Origin: an uncultured Oxalobacter sp.
Lineage (GTDB): Bacteria > Pseudomonadota > Gammaproteobacteria > Burkholderiales > Burkholderiaceae_D
DNA length: 13,792 bases
NCBI GenBank assembly: GCA_905202055.1
Contig: CAJKQK010000052.1
Coordinates: forward strand, 1-13,792
Direction: 5' to 3'
Of this stretch, positions 1 to 6,371 are shown piece after piece; the stretch's first letter is position 1, and every line of letters begins with the position of its first letter. The translations under genes were made by a program, and so were the position numbers. The notes below the pieces were generated by a model. That model ran no database searches. It worked only from the letters and a program-made list of their open reading frames with translations, and was not told where the DNA came from.

Positions 1-1
1 G

Positions 2-1315
2 GCAAAAGCTTCGCCGGCCGAACGTCCTGCACTCTTTTATCAATTCCAGCAGATTTTATCCGGAACACGCGACAAGGCTGCCGCTTTTTCAGTAATGGAA
101 GATGTGCTGAAGCCGTATCTGGATATGCCTGCCGCGCATATTTCACTGTCTGTTTCGGCGTTTATCAATAATGACTCGGTTCGCGCGAAAGGGGAAGCAC
201 AGAAGGCCCTGGCTTTGAAACCGGATTCCGAAACGGCTGTTCTGGCACTCGCTCAGGCATCTTCAGATTCAAATGAAGCGATTGAAATTCTTTCCGGTTT
301 TCTGGAAAAATATCCGAATGCACGTGAAGTCAGGATTGCAGTTGCGCGTTTGATGATCAAGCAGAAGCAATATGACCGGGCCAAAAAGGAATTTGAAAAG
401 ATCCGCCTGTCACAGCCACAGGATTTGATGGTTCTATATTCCCTTGGTTTGCTGTCGATACAGCAAAATGATTACGTCACGGCTGAGAAATATCTTGCTG
501 AATATTTGCAGGTGGCATCGAAAAAGGACAAGGAGAACAGGGATTCTGCCCAGGTTTTGTTTTTATTGGCGCAGATAGCGGAAGAACAGCATGATTATGA
601 CAAGGCTTTGGGATGGCTGGCTATGATCGAAAAGGATGAGGAAGATGACGTGTCTTTATCTGTCGAGATCAAAATTGCCCAGATATATGCCAAAAAAGGG
701 AACATCAAGCAGGCGAGAAGAATTATTTCGGAACTTGAAAATGAAAATCCTTATGAAAAAGAACGCCTCTTGCTGACAGAAGCGCAGATATTGCGGGATG
801 TCAAAAAACAGGCCGATGCTCTGGATGTTCTCAAGAAAGGTCTGACGGAATTTCCGAAAAGTACCAATATTCTGTACGACTATGCCCTGACGGCTGAAAA
901 TCTGGGCCAGTATGACCACATGGAAACGGCCTTGAGAAAGATTATCGAAATCGATCCACAATACCAGCAGGCTTACAATGCCCTGGGATATTCGTTTGCC
1001 GACCGGAACATCAGGCTGGAGGAGGCGCATGCCCTGATTGAAAAAGCGATGAAGCTGGCTCCGAATGATCCCTTTATAACTGACAGTTTCGGCTGGGTAT
1101 TGTTCCGGCAGGGAAAGATCGATGAGGCCGAGCAGCAATTGCGGCAGGCTTACCAGCTTAGGTCAGACCCTGAAATAGCCGTTCATCTCGGGGAGGTATT
1201 ATGGGTGAAGGGTGACAAGGAGGGAGCTTTGGCTTTCTTCAGGCAGGCAAAAGCCAAAGATGCAAAAAACGAACTCTTGCACAGTACCCTTTCCCGTCTG
1301 AAAATCGGACTTTGA
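2..1315 (+). CDS. TPR-repeat protein, 5' end outside the window
   Basis: A tetratricopeptide-repeat protein; 437 residues are visible. The frame is open from base 2. The first Met (base 95) has no Shine-Dalgarno sequence before it, and the upstream residues read as normal protein, so the gene starts outside the window. Most of the visible length is helical repeats of about 34 residues with typical TPR spacing, such as the A-Y-N-A-L-G-Y and D-S-F-G-W-V-L-F-R-Q-G-K-I-D-E-A-E stretches near the C-terminus. TPR arrays serve as protein-protein docking scaffolds. The last two or three repeats resemble a TPR protein often found next to lolB in Burkholderiales, usually exported or envelope-associated, but the N-terminus that would show a signal peptide is missing. 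folA follows 49 bases later on the same strand, so cotranscription is likely. The family is clear; the partner and pathway are unknown. Confidence 0.9.
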   Translation, partial: AKASPAERPALFYQFQQILSGTRDKAAAFSVMEDVLKPYLDMPAAHISLSVSAFINNDSVRAKGEAQKALALKPDSETAVLALAQASSDSNEAIEILSGFLEKYPNAREVRIAVARLMIKQKQYDRAKKEFEKIRLSQPQDLMVLYSLGLLSIQQNDYVTAEKYLAEYLQVASKKDKENRDSAQVLFLLAQIAEEQHDYDKALGWLAMIEKDEEDDVSLSVEIKIAQIYAKKGNIKQARRIISELENENPYEKERLLLTEAQILRDVKKQADALDVLKKGLTEFPKSTNILYDYALTAENLGQYDHMETALRKIIEIDPQYQQAYNALGYSFADRNIRLEEAHALIEKAMKLAPNDPFITDSFGWVLFRQGKIDEAEQQLRQAYQLRSDPEIAVHLGEVLWVKGDKEGALAFFRQAKAKDAKNELLHSTLSRLKIGL

Positions 1316-1364
1316 GTGTACTGAAAAAGCAGTTGTGAATTGAAAAATACAGGACAAAATATTA

Positions 1365-1853
1365 ATGACGATATCGCATGTAGTGGCAATGGCTGAAAAC
1401 AGGGTGATCGGCAAGGATGGCCAGATGCCCTGGCATATTCCGGGTGAACAGAAGATATTCAGGGAGTTGACAGTAGGCAAGGCGTTGATTCTGGGAAGGA
1501 AAACTCACGAGTCGATCGGCAGGGTATTGCCGAACCGGATAACGATTATCGTCAGCAGAAAAAAGGACTATGAGGTGCCCGGTGCTCATGTCGTACACGA
1601 TATCGATCAGGCGATCAGTCTGGCCAGACAGCTGGGCAAGGAAGATATCGTCATTGGAGGCGGCGGAGAGTTGTTCCGCCAGACACTGCCTGTAACGGAG
1701 AGGGTCTATTTGTCCATAGTCCACGCTGATTTCGACGGTGAAACATTTTATCCGGAACTGCCAAAGGATGAGTTTGTCGAGAAGACAAGAAAAGAAATCG
1801 ATGCCTCGATTCCTTATGCTTTCGTTGAATTCGAACGGGTGAAAGGTAAATAA
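1365..1853 (+). CDS. folA: Dihydrofolate reductase (DfrA-like GEQ type)
   Basis: Cytosolic dihydrofolate reductase: NADPH-dependent reduction of dihydrofolate to tetrahydrofolate, needed for thymidylate, purine and Met synthesis. At 162 residues it has the usual bacterial length. Visible motifs: N-terminal VAMAENRVIG, active-site W23, the NADPH-binding GRKTHESIG, LPNR with the substrate-binding Arg, and IVIGGGGELF. The acid that is Asp27 in E. coli is Glu28 here, within W-H-I-P-G-E-Q instead of the usual P-A-D-L/M. The GEQ triplet is typical of plasmid and integron DfrA enzymes such as DfrA1. The E. coli Thr113 position appears to be Ser. Start: ATG 1365 with AGGA at 1351-1354, spacing 10. 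It lies 49 bases after the TPR gene and ends directly in a strong terminator. Function is near certain; low trimethoprim sensitivity is inference only. Confidence 0.95.
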   Translation: MTISHVVAMAENRVIGKDGQMPWHIPGEQKIFRELTVGKALILGRKTHESIGRVLPNRITIIVSRKKDYEVPGAHVVHDIDQAISLARQLGKEDIVIGGGGELFRQTLPVTERVYLSIVHADFDGETFYPELPKDEFVEKTRKEIDASIPYAFVEFERVKGK

Positions 1854-1884
1854 AAAACGGCCAGTTTATCTGGCCGTTTTTTTA
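1854..1884. terminator. Bidirectional rho-independent terminator between folA and the BON gene
   Basis: A perfect 11-bp stem (1854-1864 with 1870-1880, core CGGCCAG/CTGGCCG) has a 5-base loop. It is flanked by T runs when read on either strand. It begins immediately after the folA stop codon. The BON-protein stop codon (1884-1882) lies inside the T tract, so one hairpin ends both converging transcripts. Confidence 0.92.
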
Positions 1885-2193
1885 TTTCAATTGCAGGCTG
1901 TTTTTGACAGCTCTGACACCATCAACAGATCTTGCTGTTTTGACTGCCTGGGCAATCTGGGCTTTTGTCGATACGAAGCCGCTTAACTGAACTTCACCAT
2001 TGTAGGTTTCGACATTGATTTCAGCAGCGGAAAGGTCCGGATCTCCGAAGAGCGCGGCTTTTACTTTTGTGGTGATCACGGCATCATCAATATACTCGGC
2101 TGCGCTTGAATGTTTTTGTGTCGAGGCGCAACCCGCCAGTGAAGCCATAAACAGGGCGACAATGAAGGCAAGAAGTGTTTTTTGGAATCTCAT
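1882..2193 (-). CDS. BON-domain lipoprotein, OsmY-like, single BON
   Basis: A 103-residue small lipoprotein. It has a signal peptide (MRFQKTLLAF..., hydrophobic core 7-20) ending in a lipobox L-A-G-C, with the lipidated Cys at 22. After a short linker comes one BON domain (about residues 34-102) with the typical D-x-x-I-T-x-K-V-K-A-A-L start, the V-x-L-S-G-F-V turn and the final V-K-N-S-L-Q. BON domains bind phospholipid membranes; OsmY and DolP have two copies, this protein one. Residues 2-3 after the Cys are Ala-Ser, not Asp, consistent with outer-membrane sorting. ATG 2193 is preceded by GGAG (on the minus strand), 10 bases away. It lies 25 bases after the PRC-barrel gene and is the last gene of the six-gene minus-strand run. 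An envelope-integrity or osmotic-stress role is inferred from the family. Confidence 0.88.
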   Translation of the reverse strand: MRFQKTLLAFIVALFMASLAGCASTQKHSSAAEYIDDAVITTKVKAALFGDPDLSAAEINVETYNGEVQLSGFVSTKAQIAQAVKTARSVDGVRAVKNSLQLK

Positions 2194-2218
2194 GATATTT
2201 TGTCTCCGTTAAGTGGAA

Positions 2219-2626
2219 TTACATACCCATCAGGTATGGTTCGACCCCATAGAATGCGTGTACTTCACGAATCCAGTTTTTGTCAGCCATGTCCGGCCAG
2301 TCATTTGGATCAATGTACGGTGCATTGTTGAATTTGTCTTCATCGACATCCAGATACAACTGACCTTTTACCCCATCGTTTCTCAGGGCACCGAATGGCA
2401 CGGCAAACAGACGTTCACCCATTCCCAGAAAACCGGCGAACGACATCAGGGCGTATGCGACTTTCTGGTTTTTCATGTCGATCATAAGTTCCTGTATTTC
2501 GCCCAGTTTCTTGCCGTTTTTGCCAATGACTTCTTCGCCGATCAGTGTCTTTGCACCCAGAAAGCAAATGCCTCCTTCGATATTGCATTTGTACATGCCG
2601 TAGACATCTTTCAATAAATAACTCAT
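2219..2626 (-). CDS. PRC-barrel domain protein
   Basis: A 135-residue soluble protein without signal peptide or membrane helix. Residues about 27-90 form a PRC-barrel: L-I-G-E-E-V-I-G-K-N-G-K-K-L-G-E-I, then a strand ending I-D-M-K-N-Q-K-V-A-Y-A-L-M, then F-A-V-P-F-G-A-L. The acidic, Trp-containing tail (about 95-135, with D-P-N-D-W-P and N-W-I-R-E-V) is common in stress-associated proteobacterial PRC proteins. PRC-barrels occur in RimM, in photosynthetic reaction centre subunit H, and in many small proteins of unknown job. Start: ATG 2626 has an excellent GGAGG 5 bases upstream, which decides against the internal Met11. The BON lipoprotein gene follows 25 bases later, so the two are very likely cotranscribed. 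Precise function unknown. Confidence 0.85.
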   Translation of the reverse strand: MSYLLKDVYGMYKCNIEGGICFLGAKTLIGEEVIGKNGKKLGEIQELMIDMKNQKVAYALMSFAGFLGMGERLFAVPFGALRNDGVKGQLYLDVDEDKFNNAPYIDPNDWPDMADKNWIREVHAFYGVEPYLMGM

Positions 2627-2660
2627 CTCAACCTCCGGATTAATAAAGAAATTAGTAATT

Positions 2661-2685
2661 AAAAATACCGGGTTTCAATTCCGGT
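2661..2685 (-). terminator. Weak hairpin after the yqjK-like gene, possible terminator or attenuator
   Basis: On the minus strand a 5-bp stem (ACCGG/CCGGT, 2681-2685 with 2667-2671) with a 9-base loop is followed by A and a run of five T (2665-2661). It lies in the 112-base gap between the YqjK-like gene and the PRC-barrel gene. It could partly separate the two halves of the run. The stem is short, so read-through is plausible. Confidence 0.35.
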
Positions 2686-2738
2686 CTGCTTGAGAATCGT
2701 CAACCGAAAACCAGATCAGAATTAGCTGACTGGATAAA

Positions 2739-3002
2739 TCAGAGAATCTTTTTAATTATATTAAAGAAGAGTTGCCGGCTTTTTTTAACCGATAAAAAGG
2801 AAAATGCCAATACAGGAACAGCAGGGTAATTTGTCAGAAACCGGAAGATTACGCTCCTTGGAAAGAAACTGTTCATATAATCTTCATAGCGTTCATAAGC
2901 AAGCTCATTCTTTATGAATTGCATTTTCCAACTCATTCTTTTTACTTTCAGGTGCTGAAGCAAGAGTTCTTTTTCTGCTTCAAGTTGATTAAGATTGCTC
3001 AT
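2739..3002 (-). CDS. YqjK-like small protein
   Basis: An 87-residue basic protein that fits the YqjK-like family by size, context and pattern. The N-terminal half (about 1-45) is a charged, coiled-coil-prone helix rich in Lys, Glu and Leu (E-A-E-K-E-L-L-L-Q). A weakly hydrophobic stretch (about 52-72) may touch or cross the membrane, and the tail is Lys-rich. Its ATG overlaps the stop of the upstream YqjE-like gene by four bases (ATGA, 3002-2999), a sign of translational coupling. In E. coli the order yqjD-yqjE-yqjK is the same. The family has no biochemical function I know of; it is linked to stationary-phase or stress conditions through its neighbours. Sequence identity to E. coli YqjK looks low, so the family call leans on synteny. 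Confidence 0.7.
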   Translation of the reverse strand: MSNLNQLEAEKELLLQHLKVKRMSWKMQFIKNELAYERYEDYMNSFFPRSVIFRFLTNYPAVPVLAFSFLSVKKSRQLFFNIIKKIL

Positions 3003-3367
3003 AACATATCTTTCATCAGGTTTAAATCATTTTTCAGCTCGGATTTCATTTCATAAAACATGGGTCTGTTTATACGGTTTCGGGAATAAATAAAAGCACA
3101 AATGATCATAATTGAAATGAAAATTGCGAAAACGAGCCATGCAACCAGAATCCGATAAGAGGTATCCCAGAATGAAACGATGAGCGCCACTCCGAAGAAT
3201 ATAACGGATAAAAATACACTGAGTGAAAATATGAGGATACAAATCAGTCTGTTGAAAAAGAGCTGCTTCTGAATTTCAATGTCAAGAAAAAATAACCGGA
3301 CATAATCACCGGATCTTTCCTGCATGAATTTTCCGAATTGTTTTATTCTTCTTAGCGAATTGAACAC
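2999..3367 (-). CDS. YqjE-like (holin superfamily III) inner-membrane protein
   Basis: A 122-residue inner-membrane protein with two strongly hydrophobic helices (about 41-65 and 73-95). They are joined by a short polar turn and flanked by amphipathic, charged ends. The layout (cytosolic helix, two membrane helices, cytosolic C-terminus with basic S-R-N-R-I-N-R) is that of the YqjE / phage-holin-III-like family found beside DUF883 proteins. Start: GTG at 3367, chosen because AGGAG lies 7 bases upstream; the first in-frame ATG (residue 15) would remove conserved-looking N-terminal sequence. The gene follows DUF883 by 22 bases and overlaps the YqjK-like gene by four. Despite the family name, no lysis genes are present here, so a phage holin role is unlikely. 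Function unknown. Confidence 0.78.
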   Translation of the reverse strand: MFNSLRRIKQFGKFMQERSGDYVRLFFLDIEIQKQLFFNRLICILIFSLSVFLSVIFFGVALIVSFWDTSYRILVAWLVFAIFISIMIICAFIYSRNRINRPMFYEMKSELKNDLNLMKDML

Positions 3368-3389
3368 AGAAGCGCTCCTTTTAAATAAC

Positions 3390-3791
3390 TTATCGGCGTG
3401 ACATCAGTTTGCCAAGGACGAAACCAATGCCCAGTGCGATACCCAGCGCCTGATAGGGTTTTTCCTTGACATAGTGTCCGGTTGATTCAAGGCTTTTTTC
3501 GGCATGGTCCATAGCGCAATGCGCAGCCTGATTCGCTTTTTCCCTTGCCAATTCGATATTGGACGAAATCGTTTGTCTGGCGACGGAAATGCCCGTACTG
3601 GACAAATCAACGACTTTTTCTTTCAGATCCTTGAGATCTTCCTGAAAACGTTCAGATTCAGATTGAATATTCGCTTTGATATTGCCTGCCGCGCTGACGA
3701 AATCTTCTTTCGAGGTTTCAAGCTGTTCTGAAACGGATTCAATACCGTCTTTAAGTTTTTTTTGAGAATTTGAATCTGGAGTATTGAGCAT
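3390..3791 (-). CDS. DUF883 family (YqjD/ElaB-like) membrane-anchored protein
   Basis: A 133-residue protein of the YqjD/ElaB/YgaM group. Residues about 1-105 are a long charged helix, predicted coiled coil (E-D-L-K-D-L-K-E-K-V). The C-terminus carries the hallmark K-P-Y-Q-A-L-G-I-A-L-G-I-G-F-V-L-G-K-L, a glycine-patterned tail anchor (about 113-128) ending in basic S-R-R. In E. coli YqjD and ElaB are tail-anchored inner-membrane proteins that associate with ribosomes in stationary phase under RpoS control; I infer a similar role here from family membership only. Start ATG 3791 has AGGA about 8 bases upstream. It lies 47 bases after the DUF4142 gene and 22 before the YqjE-like gene. The family call is solid; regulation in this organism is unknown. 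Confidence 0.88.
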   Translation of the reverse strand: MLNTPDSNSQKKLKDGIESVSEQLETSKEDFVSAAGNIKANIQSESERFQEDLKDLKEKVVDLSSTGISVARQTISSNIELAREKANQAAHCAMDHAEKSLESTGHYVKEKPYQALGIALGIGFVLGKLMSRR

Positions 3792-3838
3792 GATTAAATC
3801 CTTTAATGAATTATCGGGTTATCGGATTAATAATTTTT

Positions 3839-4363
3839 TTATTGAATATTCATCCGGATTTGCTGTGCTTCCTGCAAATGGTTCATGACATTTTGTCTCA
3901 TGGCAAGCGTATAGTCTTTCAGTTCGGCATTATGAACTCTTGGCAGGATATAATCATTAATAACGTTTAATGCCTTTTTATGGGAATTGATAACATAATC
4001 CATATAGGTCTGGTCAAATGTAATACCATTGACCTTTTTCATGGCACGCATCGCTTTTCGGGCTTCTCCCCGTATCGTACGGGCATCGGCACTCGATATT
4101 TTATTGATCTTGTTGTTTTTCGCAATCTGATCAAGTTTTGTCTGGGCATTTTTATGCTCATTGATCATTTTGTTTGCAAATTTCAAAACCGAATCGTTAA
4201 TGGTTTTGTTTTTTGCAATTTGCGCGGTTTCAATCTGGGCTTTATTGATTGAATAGAGAGTGGAAACTACCTCTGGCGCATTATTGTAATTTTGTGCATG
4301 GGCCATTGAAACAAAAGCAAAAGAAGCAACAGCCATAAATAACCATGATGTGATCTTTTTCAT
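3839..4363 (-). CDS. DUF4142 (ferritin-like fold) exported protein
   Basis: A 174-residue exported protein. Residues 1-23 are a Sec signal peptide (basic MKK, hydrophobic core, cleavage A-H-A before Gln24). The rest is the DUF4142 helical bundle, showing the typical N-D-S-V-L-K-F-A-N-K-M-I-N-E-H helix followed by paired helices with A-L-N-V-I-N-D-Y and a final long helix. DUF4142 domains are ferritin-like in fold but have no firmly known activity. The start is ATG 4363, with GAGGG 5 bases upstream. A start 66 bases further upstream (4429) would place 22 polar residues before the signal peptide and has no comparable ribosome site. It is the first gene of the minus-strand run and sits behind a possible ECF-type promoter. 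A periplasmic stress role is inferred from context. Confidence 0.87.
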   Translation of the reverse strand: MKKITSWLFMAVASFAFVSMAHAQNYNNAPEVVSTLYSINKAQIETAQIAKNKTINDSVLKFANKMINEHKNAQTKLDQIAKNNKINKISSADARTIRGEARKAMRAMKKVNGITFDQTYMDYVINSHKKALNVINDYILPRVHNAELKDYTLAMRQNVMNHLQEAQQIRMNIQ

Positions 4364-4627
4364 ATATCCCTCATTAAAAGTGAATACCAGGTCCGTCATT
4401 AGAGCGGGAAAATGATTCAGGAGTTCCAAAATTTTCCTGGAGCAATTTTTGGGCGGTCACAAAGAAGACAGGAAAAATTTTCGTGGCCGGAGAGCTGGCA
4501 AATAGAGAAAACAGGACTTTATTGGCTAGAATATGAAGTTTTGGGCGACAGACTTGCTAAAATTGGTTTAGTCTTATGGAATATTTTTTTCCTGTTTTCA
4601 ACACATCTCGCGACCTGGAGTATTTGA
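4364..4627. other. Divergent intergenic region between the stress run and the AAA gene
   Basis: About 264 bases without a convincing gene. It holds the minus-strand ECF-like promoter and, on the plus strand, a weak sigma-70-like pair for the AAA gene: TTGCTA (4554-4559), 17 bases, TGGAAT (4577-4582). It also has three copies of an octamer, TTTTCCTG at 4432-4439 and 4587-4594 and its complement CAGGAAAA at 4469-4476. The first and the complement form an inverted repeat 29 bases apart and the third lies between the plus-strand -10 and the AAA start codon. These could be operator half-sites or chance in AT-rich DNA. A 71-codon open frame here has no coding signals. Confidence 0.45.
4399..4427 (-). 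promoter_or_regulatory. Possible ECF/sigma-E-type promoter of the stress-gene run
   Basis: On the minus strand GGAACTC (4427-4421) is followed after 17 bases by TCTAA (4403-4399). This is close to the GGAACTT / TCTAA pattern known for RpoE-like ECF sigma factors. A transcript would start near 4391, giving a leader of about 28 bases that contains the GAGGG ribosome site of the DUF4142 gene. It was found by eye, and the sigma factor of this organism is unknown. Confidence 0.45.
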
Positions 4628-6253
4628 ATGAACTATGAAGCTTCTCGTGGTATCTCCATATCTATTTCTGCGGCCATAGCGAAAGAGGCGAAAGAGTTTT
4701 TTGCCGAGGCCGCATGGGCACGAAATATACCCGCCTACCTTTTATTGCGTGGGGATGACCAGATATCCATTTTTTATAATGAGCTGGATGAAATCGCTCA
4801 GGACTGGATACTGGACAAGTTGAAAAAAGAAGGCGACCGTGCAATGGCCGGAACGATTGCCGGTCTGCGAGAAGCTTCCCGGGACCCTGCCAATATTGAA
4901 ATTTCCGACCTGGTTGTGCTGCAACAGGCGATGGGTGAATATATCAGGCAGGATTCCATTGATGGCTGGCTTTATACGATTGGTGAAAATGGCGAACATT
5001 TGCCCTGGCTGGTGACGGATATTGCTTTTCAGGAAGCATCCAATGCTCCACCGTGTGTCGCTGTGTATATGACGGCCAACAGTATTCCGACGAGAAAGGA
5101 CGATCTGGTCAGACCTTCTACCAGAATATCGTATTTTTTTGCAGAAGATATCCAGTATAAGAAAATTTCAGATATTCTCGCTACAAAAGGATATATGAAA
5201 GAAAAGCCTGCACTGAAAAAGGCTTATCTTGAATCGATGGAAACGTTTGTCAAAGTCCTGCCTAAAATGAATAGCCAGTTCTGGGCAACCGGCAGTGGGA
5301 TGGAAGTCAATCTGGATGAGCGTACTCACTTTCCTGAAAGAGTGCTCTTCGATGTCCCCTGCCGTGTCATCAATGATGAAGGCCTGATTCACCGGCGTTT
5401 TTTTACCAGGACCGATTCACCGTTCTGGCAGAGTGTCGGTTTGAATTACACCGAAATTCCGGTTCATCCACAGATATTGTGTTTCAATCTCGAAACGCAT
5501 ACCAATATGTGGATTCATGTCGATAATCTGGCGGAATATCAATATGATTCCAGTTTGCGTGAAAAACTGATCCTCCCCGAAGAGCACCGCGATCTGATCG
5601 ATATTCTGACCCAGGACATGGATGTATTGATGGAAGATATCGTTGCCGGAAAATCCGGCGGCACGACGATCTTGTGCAAAGGTGCGCCAGGCCTTGGCAA
5701 GACCCTGACGGCTGAAGTGTATTCGGAAGTCGTCGGTCGACCTTTATACCGTGTGCATTCAGGACAGTTGGGGGTCGCTTCCGAAAACGTCGAGAAAAAT
5801 CTGGAAAAAGTATTGAAACGTGCCCAGCGTTGGGGGGCAGTGATGCTGATCGACGAGGCAGATGTTTACATCAGACGCAGAGGCAACGATATCGATCACA
5901 ATGCCGTTGTCGCTTCATTTTTGCGAACACTGGAATATTTCCATGGATTGTTGTTCCTGACAACGAATCGTGTTGAAGACGTTGATGATGCGATTGCGTC
6001 GCGATGCATAGCGACAATCCGGTATGTCATGCCAGGACCGAATGAAGCCAGACAGATATGGAATGTCCTGTCAAAACAGTTCGAATTTTCCCTGAAAGAA
6101 GAGCTCGTTGACGAGCTCATCAGTCATTTCAAGAACATTTCCGGACGGGACATTAAAGAGCTCCTGAAACTGACTTCAAAATGGTGCCGTCAGAAAAATG
6201 TCACACCATCACTGGATGTTTTCAAAACTTGCGCCCAGTTTAGAGGTTTGTAG
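4628..6253 (+). CDS. Orphan AAA+ ATPase with uncharacterised N-terminal half
   Basis: A 541-residue soluble ATPase. The AAA+ core occupies about residues 330-530: Walker A GAPGLGKT (352-359, Lys358), Walker B M-L-I-D-E-A-D (Asp409, Glu410), sensor-1 T-T-N-R (Asn447), a likely arginine finger in A-I-A-S-R (Arg459) and a sensor-2-like S-G-R-D-I (Arg507). All catalytic residues are present, so it should hydrolyse ATP, probably as a ring. The first 300 residues match no domain I recognise; there is no signal peptide, membrane helix, protease or nuclease motif. Start ATG 4628 has GGAG 7 bases upstream. It is transcribed away from the stress cluster; the next gene is 118 bases downstream and encodes a secreted protein, so a joint function is not obvious. 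Remodelling or unfolding of a substrate is the family role; the substrate is unknown. Confidence 0.85.
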   Translation: MNYEASRGISISISAAIAKEAKEFFAEAAWARNIPAYLLLRGDDQISIFYNELDEIAQDWILDKLKKEGDRAMAGTIAGLREASRDPANIEISDLVVLQQAMGEYIRQDSIDGWLYTIGENGEHLPWLVTDIAFQEASNAPPCVAVYMTANSIPTRKDDLVRPSTRISYFFAEDIQYKKISDILATKGYMKEKPALKKAYLESMETFVKVLPKMNSQFWATGSGMEVNLDERTHFPERVLFDVPCRVINDEGLIHRRFFTRTDSPFWQSVGLNYTEIPVHPQILCFNLETHTNMWIHVDNLAEYQYDSSLREKLILPEEHRDLIDILTQDMDVLMEDIVAGKSGGTTILCKGAPGLGKTLTAEVYSEVVGRPLYRVHSGQLGVASENVEKNLEKVLKRAQRWGAVMLIDEADVYIRRRGNDIDHNAVVASFLRTLEYFHGLLFLTTNRVEDVDDAIASRCIATIRYVMPGPNEARQIWNVLSKQFEFSLKEELVDELISHFKNISGRDIKELLKLTSKWCRQKNVTPSLDVFKTCAQFRGL

Positions 6254-6371
6254 CAATGATGTTGCGATTTTCTTGCGTAGAATCAAGATTACCCAGAGCT
6301 TGTTTTCTTATTCTGACCCTATTGTGTCAGTAAGGCACAAATAATGTGTATCAATCTTTTTGGAGCTCATG

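Noticed and set aside
2999..3367. YqjE-like gene as a phage holin or prophage remnant
   Set aside because: No endolysin, spanin or structural phage gene is nearby. The DUF883-YqjE-YqjK order is a known chromosomal arrangement.
4364..4429. Upstream start (4429) for the DUF4142 gene
   Set aside because: It would put 22 residues before the signal peptide and has no ribosome site, whereas ATG 4363 has GAGGG at 5 bases.
4412..4627. 71-codon plus-strand open frame just before the AAA gene
   Set aside because: No Shine-Dalgarno sequence, atypical amino-acid pattern, and it overlaps the promoter and 5' part of the DUF4142 gene. It reads as AT-rich intergenic sequence.
6324..6340. Inverted repeat TTGTG ... 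CACAA upstream of the small secreted protein
   Set aside because: Only five bases per arm with a 7-base spacer. This is too short to call an operator in AT-rich DNA.
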